Shown: positions 1 to 6,322, counted from the first letter of the stretch. The stretch: DNA of 8,284 nt from Micavibrio aeruginosavorus (GCA_003241475.1 QFQB01000087.1:1-8284), one strand, 5' to 3'. The notes: generated from the letters alone by a model not told the origin. Program-made: numbers and translations.

Positions 1-779
1 AAGAAGGATCGCAAGAAAGAGAAGCCGGCAATGCCGACAACGTATCCGTTGAAAACAACCTGCCCGGCGTCGGCGCAGATAATCTGGGTGAAGGCGGCAC
101 AAGTTCCAACAGCAACCGTACCGAAGAGACAACCAATTACGAAATTAGTAAAACTATCCGCAATACAGTGCGCGAAGGTGGCGATGTCAAACGCCTTTCC
201 GTTGCCGTACTTGTTGATGGCACATATAAAACCAACGAAGACGGCACAAAAACCTACGAGCCCCGGACGGATGCCGAACTTGATAAGATTGCCGCCCTCG
301 TTCGCTCTGCCATTGGCTTTGATTCAAACCGCGGCGATACGCTCGAAGTCGTGAACATGCAGTTTGCGGAAGTCGATACCTCCGAAGACCTCCCGGACAA
401 TACGCTGTTCGGCTTTGACAAAAACAAACTGCTCGATGTGGCCGAAGTGCTCACCGTGGCTGTCATGATTATCCTTGTCATCTTGCTGGTACTTCAGCCG
501 ATGGTGGGCCGCCTGCTCCAATCCGAAGGCGGCACCGGACTCGATGACGAAGCCGAAAAAGACCTGATCGCGGCAGGGCCGCGCGCACCAGCTCTTGAAG
601 GTCCAGCACAACAATTCGAACAAGCCAATCTTGATGATGAAGAAGACGGTAGCATGATCGACATGCAAAAAGTCGAGGGCAAGGTCAAAGCCTCCACCGT
701 CAAAAAAGTTGAAGATATCGTCGATGCTTATCCGGCGGAAACCGTTTCGGTTATCCGTAGCTGGATGAGCACGGAGTAA
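1..779 (+). CDS. fliF: Flagellar MS-ring protein FliF, 3' part (5' end outside window)
   Basis: FliF builds the MS ring in the inner membrane, the base on which the rotor and export gate assemble. The reading frame is open from the left edge (first full codon at 3) and gives about 258 C-terminal residues of a protein that is usually 530-580 long. The stretch ETTNYEISKTIRNTVREGG, followed by KRLSVAVLVDG, is the conserved FliF region before the periplasmic domain ends. A strong hydrophobic helix (about residues 148-170 of the visible part, AEVLTVAVMIILVILLVLQP) is the second transmembrane segment. The cytoplasmic tail is acidic, and its end (VDAYPAETVSVIRSWMSTE) matches the FliG-binding tail of FliF. 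A Ser/Asn/Gly-rich, low-conservation stretch at the start is typical of the variable FliF loop. It is followed 24 nt later by fliG. The identification is secure; the start codon and N-terminal ring domains cannot be seen. Confidence 0.97.
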   Translation, partial: EGSQEREAGNADNVSVENNLPGVGADNLGEGGTSSNSNRTEETTNYEISKTIRNTVREGGDVKRLSVAVLVDGTYKTNEDGTKTYEPRTDAELDKIAALVRSAIGFDSNRGDTLEVVNMQFAEVDTSEDLPDNTLFGFDKNKLLDVAEVLTVAVMIILVILLVLQPMVGRLLQSEGGTGLDDEAEKDLIAAGPRAPALEGPAQQFEQANLDDEEDGSMIDMQKVEGKVKASTVKKVEDIVDAYPAETVSVIRSWMSTE

Positions 780-803
780 TGGGAAAAACGGGGTAAGCTC
801 AAT

Positions 804-1829
804 ATGGCGATGCGCGTCAGGGAAGATTATAGAACGCTCACAGGCACCGAAAAGGCAGCCATTTTCATGCTGGCGTTGGGCGAAGATTACACCGCCAAGA
901 TTTTTGAACATATGGATGACGAAGAAATCCTCGAGCTTTCCCAGACTATGGCGACACTCGGCAAAGTCAACGCGAATGTAGTCGAACGCCTTTTTGTTGA
1001 TTTCGCCGAACAGATGAGTTCGAGCGGCACGCTGGTGGGAAGCCAAGAATCCACTGAACGCCTCCTTCTCAAAGCCGGTATGAGCAAGGAAAAAATCGAC
1101 CAGATCATGGAAGAGATCCGCGGCCCCGCAGGCCGCACCATGTGGGAAAAGCTTGCCAACGTAAACGAGGATATCCTTGCCAACTTTTTGCAAAAAGAAT
1201 ATCCACAAACCGTTGCCGTCGTGATGTCGAAGATCACAACCGACCATGCGGGCAAGGTTCTCGCGCTACTCCCCGAAAGCTTTGCCCTCGAAGTGATACA
1301 TCGCATGCTCCGTATGGAAGCCGTCCAAAAAGATGTTCTCGAGGATGTTGAAAAAACTCTGCGTCAGGAATTCATGTCTAACCTTGCCAGAACGCAGCGC
1401 CGCGATTCCCACGAGCATATGGCCGAGATTTTCAACAACCTCGACCGTGCGGCGGAATCTAAATTCATGGACGCGCTGGAAAAAACGGTGCCAGAATCGG
1501 CGGAAAAGATCCGTTCGCTTATGTTTACCTTCGAAGATTTGCAAAAAATCACACCAGCGGGTATTCAGGCGATCATCCGCGCTGCAGACAAAGACAAACT
1601 ACCCGCCGCCCTCAAAGGCGCAACAGAGACCTTGCGCGACCTTTTCTTTTCCAACATGTCGGAACGCGCCGCCAAAATCATGCGCGAGGACATGGCCGCT
1701 ATGGGACCTGTGCGTTTGAAAGACGTGGAAGAATCCCAGCTTCATGTCGTGGGCGTGGCCAAGGACCTGGAGGCCAGAGGCGAAATCACGATTGCCAGCG
1801 GCAACGAGGAAGACGAGCTTATTTATTAA
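804..1829 (+). CDS. fliG: Flagellar motor switch protein FliG
   Basis: FliG sits on the cytoplasmic face of the MS ring. It receives torque from the stators and passes switching signals from FliM/FliN. The 341-residue length is normal for the family. The N-terminal domain (about 1-90, LTGTEKAAIFMLALGED) binds FliF. The middle domain carries the FliM-binding EHPQ motif as EYPQ (residues 132-135). The C-terminal domain has MFTFEDL (from residue 240) and the torque helix NMSERAAKIMREDMAAMGPV, with the charged positions known from E. coli present (Arg of SERA, the acidic pair, Arg of PVRL). The acidic pair is Glu-Asp here rather than Asp-Asp, a conservative change. The ATG at 804 has a GGGGTAAG-like ribosome site at 790-797; Met3 is a possible alternative start. 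It lies between fliF and fliH in the same direction, and co-transcription is inferred from the short gaps. Confidence 0.98.
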   Translation: MAMRVREDYRTLTGTEKAAIFMLALGEDYTAKIFEHMDDEEILELSQTMATLGKVNANVVERLFVDFAEQMSSSGTLVGSQESTERLLLKAGMSKEKIDQIMEEIRGPAGRTMWEKLANVNEDILANFLQKEYPQTVAVVMSKITTDHAGKVLALLPESFALEVIHRMLRMEAVQKDVLEDVEKTLRQEFMSNLARTQRRDSHEHMAEIFNNLDRAAESKFMDALEKTVPESAEKIRSLMFTFEDLQKITPAGIQAIIRAADKDKLPAALKGATETLRDLFFSNMSERAAKIMREDMAAMGPVRLKDVEESQLHVVGVAKDLEARGEITIASGNEEDELIY

Positions 1830-1858
1830 TCATCCGGGCATAAGGCGTAAACGCAACC

Positions 1859-2590
1859 GTGAACCAAGACCGCAAATTCTTTTTCGACAAGAACATCTTC
1901 GACGCTCCGCCGAAGAACGAGGAGGAAGTTGTCGAAGATCTGCCACCGCCGCCCCCCACATTTTCCGAAGAAGAGCTGTCCGCGGCCAAGGATATTGCCT
2001 TCGAACAGGGCCGCCAGCTGGGCCAGAAGGAACAAATAGAATCCCGCGAACAATTTGTCGCGCAAAGCCTCGAGAAGATCGCAGAAAATTTTTCCCGTCT
2101 TTTTGCCGCCGAAACGATGCGCGAAAACATCTTTGAAAAAGAGGCGTTGCGCCTTGGCGTCATGATCGTGGACCTCCTGTTTCCCTCCCTCAATGAACGG
2201 GTCGGCCACGGCGAAGCCTTGAAAGCGATTGAAAAAACGCTCGCAGAGCACAGAAAAACAAAAGAAATCAAGATTTGCGTGCCCGCAGGCCTCAAAGGCG
2301 AGGTTGAAACGTTAATCTCCCGCTTACGCGCCTCCGAACATGAAGAGGTGCTTTGGCGCGTCATCGAAGACCCTGCCCTTTCTCCCGGCGACTGTACCAT
2401 GGAATGGGGCGATGGCGGCGCGGTGAGGGATTCGGTGCGCACGGCCCGGGATATCCGTAGCCATCTTGAAGCTTTACTAGGCGGCCCCTTACCGCAAACA
2501 GCGGAATTCGGGAATAGTGAAGCGGACCAGAGTGTTGTATTATCAGAGAGCGCAGGCGAATCAGCCAGCGTCGAGGGAGAAGAGCCATGA
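1859..2590 (+). CDS. fliH: Flagellar assembly protein FliH (FlbE-type), export ATPase regulator
   Basis: FliH dimers bind and restrain the export ATPase FliI and tether it to the C ring through FliN and to the FlhA gate. The 243-residue protein begins with RKFFFDKNIFD, like the N-terminal segment of alphaproteobacterial FliH/FlbE. A Pro-run (PPPPP) and acidic spacer follow. Next comes a helical region with a single GxxxG step (GRQLG) in place of the longer GxxxG repeats of enterobacterial FliH. The globular C-terminal domain ends in the family signature LSPGDCTMEWGDGGAVRD (residues 174-191). The start is GTG at 1859: an in-frame TAA lies six codons upstream at 1841-1843, and no ATG precedes the conserved N-terminus. 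The ribosome site is weak (AAGG about 12 nt upstream). The stop overlaps the fliN start by 4 nt (ATGA), which suggests translational coupling. In Caulobacter the gene at this place is called flbE. Confidence 0.92.
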   Translation: MNQDRKFFFDKNIFDAPPKNEEEVVEDLPPPPPTFSEEELSAAKDIAFEQGRQLGQKEQIESREQFVAQSLEKIAENFSRLFAAETMRENIFEKEALRLGVMIVDLLFPSLNERVGHGEALKAIEKTLAEHRKTKEIKICVPAGLKGEVETLISRLRASEHEEVLWRVIEDPALSPGDCTMEWGDGGAVRDSVRTARDIRSHLEALLGGPLPQTAEFGNSEADQSVVLSESAGESASVEGEEP

Positions 2591-2934
2591 GCGACGAGAC
2601 GCAGGAAAAAGACCTATCTTACGGTGAAATCACCGAAGCCGAAGGCGCGCGCGAAGCGGAACAGGAATGGGCGATCGGTGAGCCTATGGCCAACGACGTC
2701 TCCGCCATCTATGACATTCCCGTGCAAATTTCCGCCGTGCTGGGCCGTTCCACCATGCAGGTCAGTCAGCTTTTGAAACTGGGACGCGGCGCGGTCGTCG
2801 AACTGGACCGCAAGGTCGGCGAAGCCATCGACATTTATGTGAACAACCGCCTTGTTGCGCGCGGCGAAGTCGTCGTCGTCGAAGACAAGCTCGGCGTAAC
2901 CATGACCGAGATCGTCAAATCCGACCGGAGCTGA
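2587..2934 (+). CDS. fliN: Flagellar motor switch protein FliN
   Basis: FliN forms the bottom of the C ring, where it takes part in switching of rotation direction and docks the FliH-FliI export complex. The 115-residue protein has a variable acidic N-terminus (1-37) and one SpoA/SpoIIIC-type beta domain from about 38 to the end. Its typical features are IYDIPVQISAVLGRSTM, LLKLGRGAVVELDRKVGE, the DIYVNNRLVARGEVVVVEDK stretch and GVTMTEIV. The length is normal for a stand-alone FliN (no CheC-like fusion as in FliY). The start is well placed: GAGGGAGAAG at 2573-2582 is a good ribosome site, and the ATG overlaps the fliH stop. The stop (2932-2934) lies directly beside the next gene. No fliM is visible in the window. 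Confidence 0.97.
   Translation: MSDETQEKDLSYGEITEAEGAREAEQEWAIGEPMANDVSAIYDIPVQISAVLGRSTMQVSQLLKLGRGAVVELDRKVGEAIDIYVNNRLVARGEVVVVEDKLGVTMTEIVKSDRS
2927..2930 (+). promoter_or_regulatory. Ribosome binding site of the small membrane protein gene
   Basis: GGAG inside the last codons of fliN. Its spacing is 9 nt to the ATG at 2940 but only 3 nt to the ATG at 2934, so the downstream ATG is favoured as the start. Confidence 0.5.
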
Positions 2935-2939
2935 TGCTC

Positions 2940-3194
2940 ATGACGGATTTTGAAATCATCGCACAAAGAAACGCCCGCGTCGAAGCGGACAAGGCATGGG
3001 AGACATCCTGGACCCGCCGTTTCTTTATCGCCTCCCTCACCTACGTATTCCTTGTCTTTTATCTTCCTGTACTCGGGCTGGAAAAAAGCTATCTTCATGC
3101 AACGGTGCCGGTATTCGGCTACCTGTTCTCTACCATGACTTTGCCGTTCATCAAGAAATGGTGGATTGCAAACAGTTATAAAAAGAAAGACTAA
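2940..3194 (+). CDS. Small two-helix membrane protein of unknown function between fliN and flbD
   Basis: The 84-residue protein (86 if translation starts at the ATG at 2934, which overlaps the fliN stop as TGATG) has no function I can name. Residues 1-27 are charged and soluble. Residues 28-47 (RFFIASLTYVFLVFYLPVLG) and about 54-72 (ATVPVFGYLFSTMTLPFIK) are hydrophobic and separated by a short EKSY loop. The end is basic (KKKD). This predicts a two-helix hairpin in the inner membrane with both ends in the cytoplasm by the positive-inside rule. The TRRFFIASLTYV...VPVFGYLFSTMTLP pattern reminds me of small uncharacterised two-helix proteins in other alphaproteobacteria, but I cannot confirm this without a search. 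It lies in the flagellar operon, with 5 nt between its fliN-side start and the fliN stop and 6 nt before flbD. Codon use resembles the neighbours, so it looks like a real gene. A role in flagella is inferred from position only. Confidence 0.85.
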   Translation: MTDFEIIAQRNARVEADKAWETSWTRRFFIASLTYVFLVFYLPVLGLEKSYLHATVPVFGYLFSTMTLPFIKKWWIANSYKKKD

Positions 3195-3200
3195 AGAACT

Positions 3201-4613
3201 ATGCGTTTAATGATCGTCGGACATCTTGAAGGATACATCAGCATCGCGGGTAAAATCGCCCTGCAAAAAGGCGCGAAGGTCATCCACTGCGAAGACACCG
3301 AACAAGCGCTCGGCGCGCTACTGAACGGCAAAGGCGCGGACGTCGTCATGTGCGACGTCAAACAAAAGATCGGTCCGTTCGTGGCCGCGCTCGAAGAAAA
3401 CCGCATCGCCATTCCCGTTGTCGCCTGCGGCATCGGATCGGATGCCCGCACCGCCGTCAAAGCCATTCAGGACGGCGCAAAAGAATATGTCCCTCTTCCC
3501 CCCGATGCGGAATTGATTGCCGCCGTTTTGGAAGCCGTAACGGAAGAACCATCGTCGATGATCGCAAACGACGTTGTCATGCAAAATGTTTTAAAACTCG
3601 CCGACAAGATCGCACCATCCGAAGCCACCGTCCTTATCACCGGTGAATCCGGAACGGGCAAGGAAGTCATGTCGCGCTACATGCACAAAAAATCCAAACG
3701 CAAGGATGGTCCGTTCATCGCCGTCAACTGCGCGGCGATCCCTGAAAACCTTCTGGAATCCGAGCTTTTCGGCCATGAAAAAGGCGCTTTTACCGGAGCA
3801 AACGCGCGCCGTATCGGCAAATTCGAAGAATCCAGCGGCGGCACATTGCTACTCGACGAAGTGTCGGAAATGCATCCGTTGCTGCAGGCAAAGCTGCTCC
3901 GCGCCATTCAGGAAAAAGAAATCACGCGCGTAGGATCAAACGACGCCGTTAAAGTCGATGTGCGCATTCTAGCGACATCGAACCGCAACCTCGAACAATC
4001 CGTGCAAAAAGGCGAGTTCCGCGAAGACCTTTATTTCCGCCTCAATGTCGTGAATATCCGCCTGCCGGCTTTGCGCGAGCGCCCGAACGATATCATCCCG
4101 CTTTCAAAATTCTTTGCAGACAAATACGCCGACGCGAACGGCGTTGCGAAAAAGAAAATATCCAAAGCCGCCGAACAAAAACTCGCCGCCTATCCATGGC
4201 GCGGAAACATTCGCGAGCTGGAAAATACCATGCACCGCGCGATCCTGATGAGCATCGAGGACGAGATGGAGCCCGATGCCATTCACCTGCAGGACAGCGC
4301 CTTCACGGCATCCACCGCATCTTCTGCCGCTACGCCCGGCAAAGCGCCGGACCCTGCCGGCGTTGGCGCCATTTCTTCGGCTCCCGCTTCTGTCGGCGGC
4401 GTAAAAAATTCCGGCGCCGTAGAATCTCTGATCGGCCGCACGATTGCCGATGTCGAACGCGATATGATTATCGACACGCTCGGTCATTGCCTTGGCAACC
4501 GCACGCACGCCGCGAATATTCTTGGCATTTCCATCCGCACGTTGCGTAACAAGCTCTCGCAGTACAAAGATGAAGGCGTGGAAATCCCCCCTGCCGTCGG
4601 CGGCGGGATTTAA
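3201..4613 (+). CDS. flbD: Sigma-54-dependent flagellar transcriptional activator FlbD
   Basis: FlbD binds enhancer sites and remodels sigma-54 RNA polymerase by ATP hydrolysis to switch on mid/late flagellar genes. In Caulobacter it also represses early genes and is controlled by FliX. The 470-residue protein has a receiver-like N-terminus (1-115), an AAA+ domain (about 120-355) and a Fis-type helix-turn-helix (about 433-452, NRTHAANILGISIRTLRNKL). In the AAA+ domain, Walker A is GESGTGKE (148-155), the sigma-54 contact loop is GAFTGA (195-200), Walker B is LLLDE ending at D219-E220, and LRERPND carries the arginine finger candidates (R292, R294). The receiver keeps Asp52 at the usual acceptor place, but the acidic pair is replaced by Gly7-His8 and the conserved Lys by Pro in YVPLPPD. 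An Ala/Ser/Pro/Gly-rich linker joins the AAA+ domain and the helix-turn-helix. The ATG at 3201 has only a weak purine-rich site upstream; Met4 is an alternative start. NtrC-type relatives are possible, but gene order favours FlbD. Confidence 0.93.
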   Translation: MRLMIVGHLEGYISIAGKIALQKGAKVIHCEDTEQALGALLNGKGADVVMCDVKQKIGPFVAALEENRIAIPVVACGIGSDARTAVKAIQDGAKEYVPLPPDAELIAAVLEAVTEEPSSMIANDVVMQNVLKLADKIAPSEATVLITGESGTGKEVMSRYMHKKSKRKDGPFIAVNCAAIPENLLESELFGHEKGAFTGANARRIGKFEESSGGTLLLDEVSEMHPLLQAKLLRAIQEKEITRVGSNDAVKVDVRILATSNRNLEQSVQKGEFREDLYFRLNVVNIRLPALRERPNDIIPLSKFFADKYADANGVAKKKISKAAEQKLAAYPWRGNIRELENTMHRAILMSIEDEMEPDAIHLQDSAFTASTASSAATPGKAPDPAGVGAISSAPASVGGVKNSGAVESLIGRTIADVERDMIIDTLGHCLGNRTHAANILGISIRTLRNKLSQYKDEGVEIPPAVGGGI

Positions 4614-4616
4614 CTT

Positions 4617-4991
4617 CTAGAATTTATAGCCCGGGATTTTTTCCTGTAGCACGGCGATCTTGTTGTTCTTTTCGATTTCCGGCGCCATCAGCATCTCCAG
4701 ATGATCCATCACATCGTCGAAGTATTGCGATGCCGGAGAGGAATGCGGGTTGTTCCCATCATTCAAAGAAATAACGTGTCGTTGAAAGCGGCTGATGCTC
4801 CCCTGCTTTTCGATCGCATCGCTCATGGCTACAGGCGCTATCGCTTTTTGCTTCAGTCCATCGGGGAACATATCGAAATCCGGCGCAATATTTTCCTGCG
4901 TATTGGAATTCTTTATTTCAAAGGCCTGCGCATCCGCAGGAAAGGCGGCGCTCAGGGTGATCAAAAAGCTAAGATGAAGGAAAAAGCGCAT
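4617..4991 (-). CDS. Small secreted protein of unknown function
   Basis: The 124-residue protein starts with a typical Sec signal peptide: MRFF, then a hydrophobic core (LHLSFLITLSAAF) and an AxA site (AQA, residues 21-23). The mature protein is therefore about 101 residues, probably periplasmic or secreted. The mature part is hydrophilic, contains no cysteine, and is likely helical near its end (YFDDVMDHLEMLMAPEIEK). I recognise no domain. The gene converges on flbD: its stop codon is separated from the flbD stop by 3 nt. It lies downstream of, and in the same direction as, the lipoprotein gene, but a strong terminator at 5082-5108 separates them. It therefore needs its own promoter in 4992-5081, where I see no convincing -35/-10 pair, or readthrough. 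No clear ribosome site precedes the ATG. The signal peptide supports a real gene; its function is unknown. Confidence 0.75.
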   Translation of the reverse strand: MRFFLHLSFLITLSAAFPADAQAFEIKNSNTQENIAPDFDMFPDGLKQKAIAPVAMSDAIEKQGSISRFQRHVISLNDGNNPHSSPASQYFDDVMDHLEMLMAPEIEKNNKIAVLQEKIPGYKF

Positions 4992-5081
4992 AGAGATTGG
5001 ATCTGTGATAGGAACAACGACTTTATTACTTTATCACCCTGCCCTGCAGAGGCCATAAAGTTTTTCCAAGTATGCACCAAT

Positions 5082-5108
5082 AAAAAACCCGCCATCCGGC
5101 GGGTTTTT
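5082..5108 (-). terminator. Intrinsic terminator after the lipoprotein gene (bidirectional in form)
   Basis: A perfect 6-bp GC stem (CCCGCC at 5088-5093 with GGCGGG at 5098-5103) with an ATCC loop is flanked by A6 (5082-5087) and T5 (5104-5108). Read on the minus strand, it lies 5 nt after the stop codon of the lipoprotein gene and ends in a run of six U. The symmetrical A/T flanks would also let it stop + strand transcription running out of flbD. Confidence 0.93.
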
Positions 5109-5113
5109 CGATA

Positions 5114-6046
5114 TTACTGAACCGTCTGCGGCGTTACGGGAACAAAGGTCGTGGTTGTCTGCGCGGCGTTTTCCGGAACGCCGATCAGAACAGCCTGCAC
5201 CGTGCCGCCGATGTTTTCCGAAACAGGCGCACTGGCCTGCATCGCTTCCGGTGCGATCATCACGACGCGTTCGGCCGCTATGCCCTTGTTCACCAGCATC
5301 ATCTGTACGGCCTTGAGCCTGCTCAAACCGATTTCACCCGCCGGCGCGCTCAGGCCCACTTTCATCGGGGCATTCTGCGGCGCCGTCAAAAGCTGGGCAA
5401 TATATTCAAGGCGCTTTTGCGCGGCTTCGTCTGGAACGGCGCTGGTCTGCATGAAACCGATCTGGAAAACCGTATCGCCGGACGCGGGCGTCGTCAGCGA
5501 GGCCATGGCGGCTTCGAATTCGCTTTTGCAAGAAGCGTAATGCGTTTCCTCAACAGCCTCTTCCGCGCGATCAAGCCAACAATCATAACGGGTTTGCGCT
5601 TTGGCGAGCGCGGCGGCGTTCTCCGGAATGTTTTTGGTTTTCAGCGCGGCAATCAATTCATTGCGCGCCGTTGTCAGTTCGGGAACCAGCGCGTCCGAAA
5701 CATCGTATTCGGAAATTTTCGACGGCATCGGCGTTTTGCCTTTGGAAGCCATCACCGCTTTGGTCGTGAATGCTCGGGAGGCTTTGTAATCATAGGCCTT
5801 GTCGTTCTCGTAGCGCGCCATGTCGTAATAATCATGCGTCAGATATTGATTGAGCGTCATGGACGGCGCGCCGCCTGCGGCCGGCGCGATATCCTGCGGC
5901 GCCGCGGTGTTATAAGCCATTACGGCCGCAGGCGGCGTTTTCATTTCACGATCCAGTGCGGAGAGCTCATCACTGTAGTGGCTGCATCCGGCAAGCGCCA
6001 GAACGAGGGTGGAAATGGAAAGTTTGACGAACGAAACGGCTTTCAT
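5114..6046 (-). CDS. Outer-membrane lipoprotein with degenerate OmpA-like C-terminal domain
   Basis: The 310-residue protein has a lipoprotein signal (MKAVSFVKLSISTLVLALAGC) with lipobox LAGC and lipidated Cys21. Ser at the next position favours outer-membrane sorting. Residues about 65-185 form a mostly helical domain (YLTHDYYDMARYENDKAYDY, then RYDCWLDRAEE) with two cysteines, C156 and C173, that could form a disulfide. This resembles the N-terminal half of alphaproteobacterial OmpA-family lipoproteins. Residues about 190-290 look like an OmpA/MotB fold, but the peptidoglycan-binding signature is eroded. GLSRLKAVQMML stands where NxxLSxRRAxxVxxxL is expected, and the usual TD..G...YN stretch is missing. 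The tail is Thr/Pro/Val-rich. I chose the ATG at 6046 because it opens the signal peptide and has a good ribosome site. A longer frame from 6076 would add ten residues in front of it. It has its own promoter and terminator. The role is unproven; an envelope structural or assembly role is inferred. Confidence 0.85.
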   Translation of the reverse strand: MKAVSFVKLSISTLVLALAGCSHYSDELSALDREMKTPPAAVMAYNTAAPQDIAPAAGGAPSMTLNQYLTHDYYDMARYENDKAYDYKASRAFTTKAVMASKGKTPMPSKISEYDVSDALVPELTTARNELIAALKTKNIPENAAALAKAQTRYDCWLDRAEEAVEETHYASCKSEFEAAMASLTTPASGDTVFQIGFMQTSAVPDEAAQKRLEYIAQLLTAPQNAPMKVGLSAPAGEIGLSRLKAVQMMLVNKGIAAERVVMIAPEAMQASAPVSENIGGTVQAVLIGVPENAAQTTTTFVPVTPQTVQ

Positions 6047-6053
6047 AGCATGA

Positions 6054-6060
6054 CCCCTTT
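6054..6060 (-). promoter_or_regulatory. Ribosome binding site of the lipoprotein gene, decides its start
   Basis: On the minus strand this reads AAAGGGG, 7 nt before the ATG at 6046. It selects that start over the in-frame ATG at 6076 and over the out-of-frame ATG inside CATGCTATG, which hits a stop after two codons. Confidence 0.7.
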
Positions 6061-6076
6061 GAAATATTATTTTCAA
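6059..6076 (-). repeat. Short inverted repeat in the lipoprotein leader
   Basis: TTGAAA (6059-6064) and TTTCAA (6071-6076) are perfect 6-bp inverted arms around a 6-nt A/T spacer. They lie between the predicted transcription start (about 6082) and the ribosome site and touch the latter. It could be an operator half-site pair or a weak mRNA hairpin beside the ribosome site. Being A/T-rich and short, it may also be chance. Confidence 0.35.
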
Positions 6077-6088
6077 TAACTATGCCAA

Positions 6089-6121
6089 ATTATAGCAAAT
6101 GGCAAGCCTCTTTATACGCAA
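6089..6121 (-). promoter_or_regulatory. Extended -10 promoter for the lipoprotein gene
   Basis: Read on the minus strand, TGCTATAAT occupies 6089-6097: a perfect TATAAT with the extended -10 TG. The only TTG-type -35 candidate, TTGCGT at 6116-6121, is 21 nt away, which is too far for normal use, so recognition would rest on the extended -10. The predicted start near 6082 gives a leader of about 36 nt to the ATG at 6046. This is typical of housekeeping-sigma promoters. Confidence 0.6.
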
Positions 6122-6225
6122 GTCTAAGCCAGTTCGCCGCTTTTGCAAAGAAAAGCCCCGCTTTAACAATGTAAATTATTGGTTTCGATGGTCTTTTGAA
6201 ACACGGGCAATTGTGGAAAGGAAGA

Positions 6226-6253
6226 TGGACGCGGGACAAATTCCCTATACAAT
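6226..6253 (+). promoter_or_regulatory. Candidate housekeeping promoter for flhA
   Basis: TGGACG (6226-6231), 16 nt, then TACAAT (6248-6253) is the best -35/-10 pair in the 276-nt gap before flhA (4 of 6 and 5 of 6 matches to TTGACA/TATAAT). It would give a leader of about 60 nt. I found no sigma-54 GG-N10-GC element on the + strand here. The call is weak because pairs of this quality arise by chance. Confidence 0.3.
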
Positions 6254-6322
6254 CCGCCCCCCGACACAGTAAAATATCTTAAGAATTCTCATCCCTTTCC
6301 GGACCCCTTTTTAAAAGTTTCA

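Noticed and set aside
324..1247. Long 307-codon open frame on the minus strand over fliF and fliG
   Set aside because: It lies wholly opposite two well-supported genes, and its translation is rich in His/Phe with no recognisable domain: a shadow frame.
4309..4430. Ala/Ser/Pro/Gly-rich low-complexity stretch in FlbD
   Set aside because: It is an ordinary flexible linker between the AAA+ and DNA-binding domains, with no exact DNA repeat.
4600..4650. Possible terminator between flbD and the convergent gene (TTCTAGAA, CCCGGG, then a T run)
   Set aside because: The palindromes have no loop and cannot form a stable hairpin. The best GGG/CCC pairing spans too long a loop.
5417..6079. 220-codon + strand frame across the lipoprotein gene
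   Set aside because: Its translation is Arg/Gly-rich and low in pattern. The minus-strand frame has a lipoprotein signal, a promoter, a ribosome site and a terminator.
6100..6116. TGGCAAG on the + strand resembling a sigma-54 -24 element before flhA
   Set aside because: The -12 position reads TTTA rather than TTGC, and it lies over 200 nt before flhA.
6140..6158. Possible sigma-54 promoter on the minus strand (GG-N10-GC ending in TTTGCA) upstream of the lipoprotein gene
   Set aside because: Only the -12 half matches well. The -24 half keeps just the GG, and a better extended -10 promoter lies closer to the gene.
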